Positions 8,050 to 16,880 of a stretch of DNA of 64,000 bases are shown piece by piece; within the stretch, counting starts at the first letter, position 1; each line of letters opens with the position of its first letter. The position numbers and the translations under genes were made by a program. The notes beneath the pieces were generated by a model that had not been told where the DNA came from, did not search any database, and saw only the letters and a list, made by a program, of their open reading frames with translations. This stretch comes from an uncultured delta proteobacterium (lineage in GTDB: Bacteria > Desulfobacterota > Desulfobulbia > Desulfobulbales > Desulfurivibrionaceae): assembly GCA_903869265.1 (NCBI GenBank), contig CAIPYE010000001.1, positions 328,326-392,325 of the forward strand, read 5' to 3'.

Positions 8050-9678
8050 TTAATCCACCTCAACCCGCCTGGGCAACCCTCCGCCACCGCCCTGATATGC
8101 GGCCTCACGCCGGTTCACCAGTTCCTGCTGGTTGTCCTGGTCCAGTGCAAGACGGTCACCACTGCGCTTACTTGCAAATCGAACCAGAACATCCCATAAT
8201 TCCGTGGTCGGCTCGGGCGCATTCAGGCCGACCCTACCCCCAAAATATTCCCGCTGATGGAGCGCAGGTCCCTTTGGTAGTGCAATGGTATAGACCGCCT
8301 CTGGCCTCGGCGCCATCGGCCCCCAGTAGGCGGATTCAGGCAGGGAAGCTTTTACCCGCATCAACTCCTTGCCCGTAATCTTCAACCGATACAGACTGGT
8401 AAACCCAGGAGTGCCGGCAGGCTCACGCTCCACCGAGAAGGCGTCAAGGACATCCTGCCTGGTCAAACTCCCCTTGCGCCACTCCTTGCGTACCGCATTC
8501 AAACCTACAAAAGCTGCATCGACCTTCAGCGTTTCCACGGCAGCCCGGGCGGCGAGCATGGCCATGTCCCCCTTGCTTTGATCGGCGTAAAGATGGGTGA
8601 AGCCCTCATAAAGAGCGCCCTGATACCCACGTAAAATCCGTTTCACCGCCCTATCTGTAACCTCATCCACCGGCGTTTCACGCTCACGATTCGGGATGAG
8701 GGAAAAGGCACTCTGCTGGATACGTCTTTTTTGCAGATCATATTCGATATCGAACCTGCCGATATTCTTGGCCCAGGCGCCGACATGAACGATTGTTGTG
8801 CCACCCACCTGAATGGGTGTTGACATCAGGGTATGGCTATGGCCGCCCAGAATCAAATCGACACCCTGTGTTTCCTTGGCCAGACGAGTATCCTCCTCTA
8901 TTCCCAGATGACTGACCAGAACCAGCAGATCAACCTCCCCCCGATGTTTTGCGATGATATCGCGGGTGATTTTCGCATAATCAAAATCCGAGCGCAACCC
9001 CGGCATCTCGGGATAAAATCCCCCCGCATACTGTTCATCCTTTTCATTCCAAGGCTTGGAGACCAGACCGAAGAAACCGATTTTCACCTGTCCCACCTGC
9101 AGTACGGCATAATCGGTCCAGCCCGGCTGCTTTGCGTCTTTATCACCGGAATGCGCCCCGGTCATTTTCGTATTGGAAGCGAGCACGATTGAAAAGGGGT
9201 CGCGGCTAAAGGCAAGCAATTCATCAATCCCCCAGGCAAAGTCATGATTGCCGATGGTGCGCACATCGTAATGCATCGCCTGTACTATTTCCCTGGTGAC
9301 CAACCCGCGGGAAACCTCCTCGGCAATGGAGCCCTTTTCGTAGTCATCCCCAGCGTTGGTGAAAATCGTATACGGGTTTTCCCTTCTCACTTGCTCACAA
9401 TAACCGCGGAGCCTTGCGACCGGACTCGAGCCACCCCTGATAGGGTTATAGTTGGCGTGGACATCGGATACATGGACAAAAGAAATCTTCTGAATTATGG
9501 CTGAACCATCCCCGGAGGGCCAGCGCGGTTGGTCTTGGACAAAACCGCCTCCTGCCCCGCCGAGAGATAATGCCCCGGAAGGAAGCAACCCAACACAAGA
9601 AACGAAGCAAGTCACAAAGAAATACTTCCTGCAGACGGGCAATATTTTCATCTTCTCTGAAACGATACTGTTCACCAC
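8050..9678 (-). CDS. secreted metallophosphatase / 5'-nucleotidase family protein
   Basis: Calcineurin-like phosphoesterase with a C-terminal 5'-nucleotidase-type domain, about 540 residues. Metal-binding motifs are in order: DVHAN, AGDDYEKG, GNHDFAWG, VSHLG and GGHSHT. A hydrophobic signal-like segment (YFFVTCFVSCVGLLPSGA) near the N terminus predicts export to the periplasm. The start is unsure: a GTG pair lies at the 9678 end, and an ATG ending at 9651 begins MKILPVCRKYFF, which gives a more natural signal peptide. Neither has a clear binding site. It probably frees phosphate from nucleotides or other esters. It is convergent with phoB and divergent from a PHP-domain gene. Confidence 0.85.
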   Translation of the reverse strand: MVNSIVSEKMKILPVCRKYFFVTCFVSCVGLLPSGALSLGGAGGGFVQDQPRWPSGDGSAIIQKISFVHVSDVHANYNPIRGGSSPVARLRGYCEQVRRENPYTIFTNAGDDYEKGSIAEEVSRGLVTREIVQAMHYDVRTIGNHDFAWGIDELLAFSRDPFSIVLASNTKMTGAHSGDKDAKQPGWTDYAVLQVGQVKIGFFGLVSKPWNEKDEQYAGGFYPEMPGLRSDFDYAKITRDIIAKHRGEVDLLVLVSHLGIEEDTRLAKETQGVDLILGGHSHTLMSTPIQVGGTTIVHVGAWAKNIGRFDIEYDLQKRRIQQSAFSLIPNRERETPVDEVTDRAVKRILRGYQGALYEGFTHLYADQSKGDMAMLAARAAVETLKVDAAFVGLNAVRKEWRKGSLTRQDVLDAFSVEREPAGTPGFTSLYRLKITGKELMRVKASLPESAYWGPMAPRPEAVYTIALPKGPALHQREYFGGRVGLNAPEPTTELWDVLVRFASKRSGDRLALDQDNQQELVNRREAAYQGGGGGLPRRVEVD

Positions 9679-9734
9679 GATGGAAGATTAAATGTTGCAT
9701 AGCACTGTTCCTGTTTAGGTATTAATGAATAAAT

Positions 9735-9761
9735 GTTACAAATGGATTAATAACAGATAAT
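9735..9761 (-). promoter_or_regulatory. possible Pho-box-like repeats facing the metallophosphatase gene
   Basis: On the minus strand ATTAT, TTAAT and GTAAC start 11 bp apart (plus-strand ATAAT 9757-9761, ATTAA 9746-9750, GTTAC 9735-9739). They match the spacing of the repeats in the pst/porin gap. The region is AT-rich, so chance periodicity is possible. No clear -10 hexamer is assigned. Confidence 0.35.
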
Positions 9762-9793
9762 CTTTTGATGAGGCTTACACCTCTAAATAAATT

Positions 9794-9848
9794 CTCACGG
9801 TTCCCTTACATAAATCTAACATTCATCCTGTATAAATAAACATATAAT
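9794..9848 (+). promoter_or_regulatory. Pho-box-like repeats and -10 element of the PHP-domain gene
   Basis: Units starting CTCACGG (9794), CTTACAT (9805), CTAACAT (9816) and CCTGTAT (9827) follow each other at 11 bp. A perfect TATAAT lies at 9843-9848, about the same distance from the last unit as in front of pstS. The start codon at 9939 leaves a leader of roughly 85 nt. Assignment to PhoB is inference. Confidence 0.55.
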
Positions 9849-9938
9849 GTTCTTATTTCATTATTAACAAGACGATAAAGAAACATATTCCTCCTTTCCA
9901 TCGGGTGGAAGCAATCTCGGATTACGGAACAAAAACCA

Positions 9939-11555
9939 ATGAAAAATTATCACCAAATAATAACCAAACGAACGGTCGTATTCTTGATGCTGCTCGTTCT
10001 TTCAATAAGCCTGGCATCACCGGGAAACGGGCAAGAGAATGGCCGCTGGCTGGCCGGAGATTTCCACAACCATACCTTTCTTACCGATGGCAGCATTGCG
10101 GCGGAAGATGTCTTCTCCCACGCTTTCCGCTTCAACCTCGACTGGATCGCCAATTCCGAACATGGCGGAACCTATGGCCGAGGCCCCGATGGCCTGCCCT
10201 GGCCCTCCGCCGGAGTCACCTTTCTCGGCGATCCGCCTGCAGGCAAAATGTGGCGCTGGCAATCCTTGCTGCAGTACTCCTATCCGCTCATCCACAAAGC
10301 ACGGGCGACGTATCCAGAAAAGCTGATCATCCAGGGATATGAATGGAATGTCCCCACCCATGAACATGCCAGTGTCGGCATCATCGATACGGCTGAGGAG
10401 GGAGGAGTGGCAATCGCCCGTCATGAATACCTCTTTGACGCCAAGGACACCTCCACCACGACAGACGGCTTCCTGACCAAGGAGGACAAACGGACAAAAA
10501 ATGACCACGCCAAGGCGGTGGTCGGCGTTGCCTGGCTTGAAGAAAATTACCGAACAAGCGGTTATTGCGTGCTCAACCATCCCTCCAGACAACTCGGATA
10601 TTCCATCAGCGACATCCGGGACTTCAACACTGCCGCACCGCATATCGCCTTCGGCTTCGAAGGATTTCCCGGCCACCAGAAGGCAGCCTCCCGCGGCAAT
10701 TACGACCAGGGGCCATTCCGGGACGCGGTCGGCAACGACATCACCGATAGAGCCCGCACCTATGGCGGCGCCGACCTCATGCTCGCCAAGATCGGCGGCA
10801 CTTGGGATGCGTTGCTCGGCGAAGGGCGACACTTCTACGTCTTTGCCAACTCCGATTTTCACAATCCGGAAAACGATTTCTGGCCCGGGGAATACACCAA
10901 GAATCACACCTTTGTCCGCGATACCAATCGGGATGGGAAATATTCCCAACTTGAACTGCTGGAAGGAATGCGTTCAGGCAACTCTTTTATCGTGCATGGA
11001 GACCTGATCAGTGGACTGCGGTTCACAGCACAGTCCCGCAAGAAAAAGGCGGAGATGGGTGACACCCTGCATGCCCTGGCTGGCAGCGAGGTAACGATTA
11101 CGATCAGCTTCAAAAGTCCGCCCAAAAATAACCATGGCGACACGGTTGCCGTGGACCACATTGATCTGATCGCCGGAGAGATGGCAGGCAAAGTTTCCAG
11201 ACTGCTTGCCGACGGCACAACCCCGAACCCCGGCTACGAAAAAGAGACTAACGAAACCACCCGGGTAATCGCCACCTTTACCGACAAAGACTGGCGGCCT
11301 ACAAATAAACCCGGCACCGGCAGGAAAAGAACCGCCGACAGCGGTTGGCGGACAGTGAGCTACCATGTAAGACCGCTCCAGCACGACATGTACTTCCGCC
11401 TGCGCGGAACCAATCTCCGTTGCGGCGTCGACGGAGAAACCGACAGAAAATGCAATCCCATGGCCGACGAGCTTCTGGGATCGAACAACCAGAACAAAGC
11501 CTATGCCGATCTCTGGTTTTATTCAAATCCGCTTTTTGTCCGGGTGTCCCGTTAA
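9939..11555 (+). CDS. secreted PHP-domain metal-dependent phosphoesterase-like protein
   Basis: The 538-residue product begins with a signal peptide (about 1-31, cleavage near LASPGNGQE). A PHP-type metal site follows: DFHNHTFLTDGS near residue 40, NSEHGG, a YCVLNHPS segment and FANSDFHN. These His/Asp clusters are those of polymerase-and-histidinol-phosphatase hydrolases. The C-terminal third (about 350-530) has no recognised domain but looks beta-rich. Its divergent neighbour is also a secreted phosphoesterase and both face Pho-box-like repeats, so a phosphate-scavenging role is likely. The real substrate is unknown. Confidence 0.8.
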   Translation: MKNYHQIITKRTVVFLMLLVLSISLASPGNGQENGRWLAGDFHNHTFLTDGSIAAEDVFSHAFRFNLDWIANSEHGGTYGRGPDGLPWPSAGVTFLGDPPAGKMWRWQSLLQYSYPLIHKARATYPEKLIIQGYEWNVPTHEHASVGIIDTAEEGGVAIARHEYLFDAKDTSTTTDGFLTKEDKRTKNDHAKAVVGVAWLEENYRTSGYCVLNHPSRQLGYSISDIRDFNTAAPHIAFGFEGFPGHQKAASRGNYDQGPFRDAVGNDITDRARTYGGADLMLAKIGGTWDALLGEGRHFYVFANSDFHNPENDFWPGEYTKNHTFVRDTNRDGKYSQLELLEGMRSGNSFIVHGDLISGLRFTAQSRKKKAEMGDTLHALAGSEVTITISFKSPPKNNHGDTVAVDHIDLIAGEMAGKVSRLLADGTTPNPGYEKETNETTRVIATFTDKDWRPTNKPGTGRKRTADSGWRTVSYHVRPLQHDMYFRLRGTNLRCGVDGETDRKCNPMADELLGSNNQNKAYADLWFYSNPLFVRVSR

Positions 11556-11574
11556 CATCCTGCGCCCCGAGCCA

Positions 11575-12258
11575 TCACTTGTCCGTTTTCCTGGCGATAT
11601 ACACCACGTGTCTCCGCCCGCCCCGACCCGGACGTTGGCGGTTCACTGAGAACCCGGCCGCCTGCAGCCTTTTTTCAAAGGCTTGGTCCGGGTCTTCTGA
11701 CCACACCGCAAACACCCCGCCCGGTTTCAGGGCGGCCCGACTTGACGCCAGTGCCTTCTTGCCGTAGAGATAGTCGCCTCTGCCCTGGTCCCCCTCATAG
11801 GGGCCCTCGTAGAGGTCGAGGATTATGGCGTCAAACAGCTGCTCCTTGCCCTTCTTCGCCGCCTCACCAATAACCTTGGCCACATCGGAAATCACCACCG
11901 TGACCCGGGGGTCATCCACCGCTCCGTTGGTGAGCTTGGCAATGGGCCCCTGGCACCAGGTGACCATGATCGGGTTCAGCTCCGCCACCACAACCTCGGC
12001 ATCCGCCGGGAGATGATCCAAAGCCGCCTTGAGGGTGAACGCCATGCCCAACCCGCCCACCAGCACCTTGGGCTGCTTGATCTCTTTCAGGCCCGCACAG
12101 GCCAGCTCCGACAAAACAATCTCGGACATGTTGGCCGAGGAGTTCATCAGCACCCGGCTGTCGATGGTGATGAGAAAATCATTCTCGCCCCGCTGCCGCA
12201 GATCGAGCAGCCCCTCGTCGGTGTCCATGCTGTCAACTACCCGCCAGGCTAAGGCCAT
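11575..12258 (-). CDS. spermidine synthase-like SAM-binding protein
   Basis: The 227-residue protein has the Rossmann fold of the spermidine/spermine synthase family: VLVGGLGMAFTLKAAL (SAM loop), VVVAELNPIMVTW (acidic end of strand 2), VISDVAKVI and DAIILDLYEGPYEG. It lacks the N-terminal beta-tetramerisation region of true SpeE. It may therefore be a methyltransferase-like relative rather than a polyamine enzyme. Its ATG directly follows the TAG stop of the ywbE-like gene, so the two are translationally coupled. It is the last gene of a four-gene leftward operon. Confidence 0.8.
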   Translation of the reverse strand: MALAWRVVDSMDTDEGLLDLRQRGENDFLITIDSRVLMNSSANMSEIVLSELACAGLKEIKQPKVLVGGLGMAFTLKAALDHLPADAEVVVAELNPIMVTWCQGPIAKLTNGAVDDPRVTVVISDVAKVIGEAAKKGKEQLFDAIILDLYEGPYEGDQGRGDYLYGKKALASSRAALKPGGVFAVWSEDPDQAFEKRLQAAGFSVNRQRPGRGGRRHVVYIARKTDK

Positions 12259-12456
12259 CTACAATGCTCCCATCTTTTTGACCCGCCCCACTGCCCCGTT
12301 TTCCAACCGGACCTTAATGCCATGGGGATGGGTGGGGGATTTGGTCAGGATATCCTTCACTATGCCCTCGGTGAGTTTTCCCGAGCGCTGGTCCTCTTTG
12401 AGCACGATGCACACCCGTAGCCCGGGTTTGATCTCGCTTCGGTTCATGCCATCCAT
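12259..12456 (-). CDS. YwbE family protein
   Basis: A 65-residue basic beta-rich protein. The pattern NRSEIKPGLRVCIVLKEDQR followed by GKLTEGIVKDILT, HPHGIKV and GRVKK matches the YwbE (DUF2196) family closely. The start is taken at the ATG ending at 12456. A GTG at 12465 overlaps the upstream stop codon and is also possible. The biochemical role of the family is not established. It lies between a winged-helix-like gene and the spermidine-synthase-like gene with no spacing. Confidence 0.85.
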   Translation of the reverse strand: MDGMNRSEIKPGLRVCIVLKEDQRSGKLTEGIVKDILTKSPTHPHGIKVRLENGAVGRVKKMGAL

Positions 12457-12461
12457 GGTGC

Positions 12462-12746
12462 TCACTTAATTTCCCGTTGGATCAGCGCCAGCAGCTGGGC
12501 AAAGGTGTCGCTGAAGTAATGGGGCGTGGTCTGGCCCGGGCTGCTGGGATTTTCCACGTTTACCCCGTACCGGAGCCCCTGTTCGGTCAGCACCTTGTAC
12601 TTTTTCATCTTGCCGACATATTTCGAGCTGGGCCGCTCTTTCTCCGCGAGCAAGCCGAGGGAGACCAGGATCTTGTTCGCCTTGACCGTGGAGATCTCCA
12701 CCTTATTGTCTTTCAGCAGATTGGTGAGTGAATCTGTTTTTTCCAC
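12462..12746 (-). CDS. hypothetical small winged-helix-like protein
   Basis: About 94 residues. I choose a GTG start ending at 12746 because GAGGAGGAAGCA sits just before it. The longer reading frame upstream has no such signal. The product begins EKTDSLTNLLKDNKVEISTV with a helical segment (ANKILVSLGLLAEKER). A basic beta-hairpin-like part (KYKVLTEQGLRYG) and a C-terminal helix (FAQLLALIQREIK) follow. This resembles a small winged helix such as the C-terminal domains of phage antirepressors, but I do not recognise a named family. It overlaps the ywbE-like gene by four bases if the latter uses its GTG start. Confidence 0.65.
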   Translation of the reverse strand: MEKTDSLTNLLKDNKVEISTVKANKILVSLGLLAEKERPSSKYVGKMKKYKVLTEQGLRYGVNVENPSSPGQTTPHYFSDTFAQLLALIQREIK

Positions 12747-12812
12747 TGCTTCCTCCTCGCAGGCCCGCTCCGGGAAACGCCTGCCGGAGACGCGACCACT
12801 TGGCAATTATCT

Positions 12813-14051
12813 TCAACCGCCCTGTCCCAAACCGTCCGCCATAAGCAAAGTCTCCAGGCAATGTTCCCGGATGGAGTAGAACTCCTTGATCTCCCGGATC
12901 TGGGCCAGCAGCTCTGCCTGTTCCACCGGGCCGGGGCACTTGCCCTTCACCCCCAGGATCATCTTGTTCTTGCTCGTATGTTCCAGGGAAACGAACTCGA
13001 AGATCTGGGTCTCGTAGCCGCAGGCCTCAAGGAGCAGCCCGCGCAGGGAGTCGGTGACCATCTCCGCTTCCTGGCCGAGATGGATGCCGTGCTTGAGCAT
13101 GGGCTCGAGCAACTCGGGGCTTGTCATCTGAGGCCGGATCTGCTTGTGGCAACAGGGCGCGCACATGATGATCGCAGCCCCCGAGCGGATGCCAAGATGG
13201 ATGGCGTAATCCGTGGCCATGTCGCAGGCATGCAGGGCGATCATGATGTCGATACTCTCCGGAGGGAAGCTGCGGATATCGCCCTGGGCAAAAGACAAGG
13301 TGTCGAGCTTCAGCCGCTGGGCGGCTTTACTGCACAGGCTGACGAGATCCTCCCGCAATTCCACCCCGGTCACCTTGGGCGTAAGCCCCAGGCTGGCGCG
13401 CAGGTACTCCTCCATGGCAAAGGTCAGGTACCCTTTGCCCGAGCCGAAATCAACCACCCGCAGCCGCGCCTTCTCTTTCAGCCCCGAAGAGGCAATGGCA
13501 TGGTCCAGCACCTCGATGAACTTGTTGATCTGCTTCCACTTGCGCGACATGGAGGGGATCAGTTGCTGCTGCGCATTGGTGACCCCAAGTTCCTTGAGAA
13601 ACGGGGTAGCCAGATCGAGAAACCGCGCCTTCTCCCGGTCATGCTTCTGGAGGGTGACGCTCCTGCCCGAAGCCTTGCCCCGCTGCAGGATGCACTTGCC
13701 CTTTTTGTTCAACGAGATCTGGATATCCTCACCCACCGTTTGCAGATGCAGATTATTGAAAGCGGGACCAAACAGATCGCGGATGAAGGCAATCCCCGCC
13801 GGGATGGGCAGGTTCTTGGTGACATCCTTGGTCTGGTAGCGATAGAGAAAGGAAAGGCACTCCTGTCCCTTCAGGGTAAGCCTCCGGACAAAGACCCTGT
13901 CCAGCCCCGGTTCCGTCCCATGGTATTTCCCCAGCACGAGTTTGACAAAGGTGTTGTGGCTCAGGCAATCTGCCAGCAGGCTGAAAAAAAGCTCCCTCTG
14001 GCTGTGCCTCTCCTTGGCCCCTGTTTGCGTCTCTGTCATCTCAGTCATCAT
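12813..14051 (-). CDS. class I SAM-dependent methyltransferase (Methyltransf_32-like)
   Basis: The 412-residue protein has a variable N-terminal half and a methyltransferase core. The SAM-binding motif is RVVDFGSGKGYLTFA (about residue 195-209), with VTGVELREDLV as motif II. IMIALHACDMATDYA and IIMCAPCCHKQIRPQM are the catalytic-region motifs. The HACD/CCHKQ combination is typical of the Methyltransf_32 group (GSTCD/METTL25-like) for which RNA substrates have been proposed. Two or three Met codons cluster at the start without a clear binding site. It heads the leftward operon of the winged-helix-like, ywbE-like and speE-like genes. Confidence 0.8.
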   Translation of the reverse strand: MMTEMTETQTGAKERHSQRELFFSLLADCLSHNTFVKLVLGKYHGTEPGLDRVFVRRLTLKGQECLSFLYRYQTKDVTKNLPIPAGIAFIRDLFGPAFNNLHLQTVGEDIQISLNKKGKCILQRGKASGRSVTLQKHDREKARFLDLATPFLKELGVTNAQQQLIPSMSRKWKQINKFIEVLDHAIASSGLKEKARLRVVDFGSGKGYLTFAMEEYLRASLGLTPKVTGVELREDLVSLCSKAAQRLKLDTLSFAQGDIRSFPPESIDIMIALHACDMATDYAIHLGIRSGAAIIMCAPCCHKQIRPQMTSPELLEPMLKHGIHLGQEAEMVTDSLRGLLLEACGYETQIFEFVSLEHTSKNKMILGVKGKCPGPVEQAELLAQIREIKEFYSIREHCLETLLMADGLGQGG

Positions 14052-14312
14052 CGCGCACCATTTGCATGCTTTCCCGGTCTTGGCTCATGGATGCTTTTGT
14101 ATTCATATTTTCGCTACAGCGCCAATTGTTTTTTTGCTTTACGCTGCCTTGACTGTTTTTTAGCGAGAGTATCCAGCTTCTCACCCTCCATCATATCACT
14201 TTGAATCCCTTTGCGAATATGGTCAAATACCGGACAAGAATTCGATTTTTCATGGCTGGGGGAAAGCTAAACGCTGTCACCGCCGGCTGCATCATACAGC
14301 AAGGAAACGCAC

Positions 14313-14783
14313 ATGGGGAACCCGTTACAGGAGCAGCTTCTCAAGGCCGGGCTGGCCAGTAAAAAACAGGCCAAGAAGGCCGAGCACGAAAAACGGATCA
14401 GCCGCAAGCAACACGATGGCAATCCCCCTGCCGCAACCAGCAACACAGCGCGGGAAGAACAGACAGCCAAGGATCTGCGCAACCGGGAACTCAACCGGGA
14501 ACGCCTTGAGGAGACCAGGCTGCGTGAGCAGAAGGCCCAGGTAAAACAACTCATCGAGACCAATCGCATCCCCCAGGATGGCCGGGGCGAGCCGTACCAC
14601 TTTGCCGAACAGAACAAGATCAAGAGGATCTTTGTCTCCGAGGAGATGGGTGACCAGCTCAGCCGAGGCCAGTTGGCCATTGTCAAGCTCGGCGCAGGCT
14701 ACGAGGTGGTCCCGGCCAAGGTGGCCCGCCAGATAGTGAGCCGGGACAAAGAGGCAGTGGTGGTTTTTCATGAAAAGGTATAA
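14313..14783 (+). CDS. DUF2058 (YaiL-type) protein
   Basis: The 156-residue protein has the DUF2058 layout: MGNPLQEQLLKAGLASKKQA at the N terminus, a long highly charged helical middle (about 20-90, rich in Lys, Arg, Glu and Gln), and a compact C-terminal domain. That domain contains the pattern PYHFAEQNKIKRIFVSEEM and AIVKLGAGYEVVP. YaiL-type proteins are described as nucleoid or polynucleotide-associated, and the basic coiled middle fits nucleic-acid binding. AAGGAAACGCAC precedes the ATG. It is monocistronic. Confidence 0.85.
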   Translation: MGNPLQEQLLKAGLASKKQAKKAEHEKRISRKQHDGNPPAATSNTAREEQTAKDLRNRELNRERLEETRLREQKAQVKQLIETNRIPQDGRGEPYHFAEQNKIKRIFVSEEMGDQLSRGQLAIVKLGAGYEVVPAKVARQIVSRDKEAVVVFHEKV

Positions 14784-14931
14784 GGGGCACACTTGACCAG
14801 GACCAAACCCTGAGCTGGCTCGGTCTCATGCGGTGTCGTTGGTATAATTTCACAAAGATTTTTTCAAATCCTGGCCGTTTGCTGGCATAATAATCTCAAC
14901 CCTTTTCCTTCCTTCCAGATTACGGTGAACC

Positions 14932-15966
14932 ATGAGCGCCAAACGCCTTGATTCCGGAAATTCCGGCCCATGCCCCCGTACCCCACCACCCCGCCCCCTG
15001 TTGCAAACATGGTCCGGGCTGCTGTTGTGTTTTCTCTTCCTTGCAACAGGATGTGGGGATAACCATCCGGGCTCTTTCCAGGGATATGTCGAGGGAGAAT
15101 ATCAGCTGATCTCCTCCCCCCTGGCAGGTCAGCTCCTGAACCTCTCGGTACAACGCGGAATGAGTATTGCCGCCGACGCGCCTCTTTTCACCCTGGAACA
15201 GCAAAGTGAGGGTGCGGCAGTATCCGAGGCGGAGCAGGTTTTGCAGCGGGCCAAAGATACCCTGGCCAATCTTGGCAAAGGGTTGCGGCCCAGCGAAATC
15301 GCAGCGCTTCAGGCCAAAGTGGCCCAGGCCGAAGCCGCTGCCACTCTGGCCGGCCAGGAACTTGTCCGGAGGGAAACCCTGTTTCAGCAAAATGCCATCT
15401 CCCGCGAAGAACTTGACCGGGCGCGAAAGGAGAAGGAAAGCAGCGTGGCGGCGGTGGCCCAGCTTACCGCCGAGCTTAAAACCGCAGGGCTCGGCGCCCG
15501 ACCCGATGAAGTCCAAGCTGCCCGTGCCGATGTGAAGGCAGCCGAAAACCGGCTGGAACAAGCGCGCTGGCGGATGACGCAGAAGACCCAGACGTCCCCG
15601 GCAGCCGGGTATGTTTTTGATACCTTTTACGTGGTGGGAGAATTCGTGCCAGCCGGTTATCCGGTGGTGAGCATTCTGCCGCCGGGCAACATCAAGGTCC
15701 GGTTTTTTGTCCCCGAAACCGTGGTCGGAACCCTTGCTGCCGGTGGGCAGGTGAGCATTGGTTTTGACGGGGTCGGCAAGACGTACCAAGGGACAATTTC
15801 CTATATCTCCCCCCAGGCGGAATACACACCGCCGATTATCTATAGCCGGGAAACCCGCGCCAAGCTGGTGTTCATGGTTGAAGCAAAAGTTCCCCCGGAG
15901 CAGAGTGTCGAACTGCACCCCGGCCAGCCGGTGGACGTCAAGCTGGAGCCTCCCCCCCATGGCTGA
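14932..15966 (+). CDS. HlyD-family periplasmic adaptor lipoprotein
   Basis: Membrane-fusion/adaptor subunit of an ABC-2 export system, 344 residues. A hydrophobic segment ends in the lipobox LATGC (Cys41). The order biotinyl-lipoyl half (VEGEYQLISSPLAGQLLNLS), long alpha-helical hairpin (about 90-210), then second lipoyl half and beta barrel (about 215-340) is standard for HlyD proteins. The stop codon overlaps the ATG of the ATPase gene (ATGGCTGA). It probably spans the periplasm and links the inner-membrane transporter to an outer-membrane channel encoded elsewhere. The long n-region before the hydrophobic stretch leaves some doubt about the start. Confidence 0.88.
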   Translation: MSAKRLDSGNSGPCPRTPPPRPLLQTWSGLLLCFLFLATGCGDNHPGSFQGYVEGEYQLISSPLAGQLLNLSVQRGMSIAADAPLFTLEQQSEGAAVSEAEQVLQRAKDTLANLGKGLRPSEIAALQAKVAQAEAAATLAGQELVRRETLFQQNAISREELDRARKEKESSVAAVAQLTAELKTAGLGARPDEVQAARADVKAAENRLEQARWRMTQKTQTSPAAGYVFDTFYVVGEFVPAGYPVVSILPPGNIKVRFFVPETVVGTLAAGGQVSIGFDGVGKTYQGTISYISPQAEYTPPIIYSRETRAKLVFMVEAKVPPEQSVELHPGQPVDVKLEPPPHG

Positions 15967-16879
15967 GGATGTGCCGGTCATCGAGGTACAGGAACTGACC
16001 AAGTCATTCAACGGCAAGACCGTGGTGGACAAGCTCTCTTTACGAGTTGCTCCCGGCGAGATCTACGGTTTTCTCGGCCCCAACGGCAGCGGCAAGACCA
16101 CGTTTATCCGCATGCTCTGCGGTCTGCTGCGGCCGGATTCCGGCACCGGCGTGTGTCTGGGTTTTGATATCCAGAAGGAGTCGGAGAAAATCAAGCCCCA
16201 TGTCGGTTACATGGCCCAACGTTTCAGCCTGTATGAGGATCTCAGCGTCCTTGAAAACCTCAACTTCATGGGGAGGATTTACGGCCTGCAGCAGCTGAAA
16301 ACCCTGGTTGATGAAAGCATCCAACGCATGGGGCTTGCCCGTTTTGCCAACCAACTCGCCGGTACCCTGTCCGGAGGCTGGAAACAGCGGTTGGCCCTGG
16401 CCACCTGCCTGCTCCATCAGCCCCGGCTCCTGCTGCTCGATGAGCCCACCGCCGGGGTTGACCCCAAAGCCCGGCGCGACTTCTGGGACGACATCTACCG
16501 GCTTTCCGAGCAGGGGGTCACTTCCCTGATCAGCACCCACTACATGGATGAGGCGGAGCGGTGCCATCGTCTAGCCTATCTCTCCTACGGCAAACTGCTT
16601 GCCGCGGGCACCGCCGATCAGGTCATTGCTGCTTCGGGGCTGACGAGCTGGTCGGTGTTCGGCAGCAATGTGCACCGGCTGGCGGCAAGGCTCAAGGGGG
16701 TCGCCGGGGTGGAACAGGTGGTGCCTTTCGGCAACACCCTGCATGTCAGCGGCCACGATGCGGATAAACTTGCCCGGGGTTTACAGCCTTTTATGGCCGA
16801 GGAATACCGCTGGCAGAAAACCGAAGCCAACCTGGAAGAAGTTTTTATCAGCCTCATGCAAGACCGCGGGGTGCAATGA
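15959..16879 (+). CDS. ABC transporter ATP-binding protein (ABC-2 export type)
   Basis: The 306-residue ATPase has Walker A GPNGSGKTT (about 39-47), the variant signature LSGGWKQR, Walker B LLLLDEPTAGVDPK and switch His STHYMDEAERC. The C-terminal 80 residues form the regulatory tail common in drug/polysaccharide-type ABC-2 ATPases. The start is set at the ATG overlapping the hlyD-like stop codon; a longer in-frame reading upstream would lie inside that gene. It pairs with the permease that begins two bases after its stop. Confidence 0.92.
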   Translation: MAEDVPVIEVQELTKSFNGKTVVDKLSLRVAPGEIYGFLGPNGSGKTTFIRMLCGLLRPDSGTGVCLGFDIQKESEKIKPHVGYMAQRFSLYEDLSVLENLNFMGRIYGLQQLKTLVDESIQRMGLARFANQLAGTLSGGWKQRLALATCLLHQPRLLLLDEPTAGVDPKARRDFWDDIYRLSEQGVTSLISTHYMDEAERCHRLAYLSYGKLLAAGTADQVIAASGLTSWSVFGSNVHRLAARLKGVAGVEQVVPFGNTLHVSGHDADKLARGLQPFMAEEYRWQKTEANLEEVFISLMQDRGVQ

Positions 16880-16880
16880 G

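Noticed and set aside
12861..14204. Long plus-strand frame opposite the methyltransferase gene
   Set aside because: Antisense shadow: the minus-strand frame has clear methyltransferase motifs, the plus-strand one has none.
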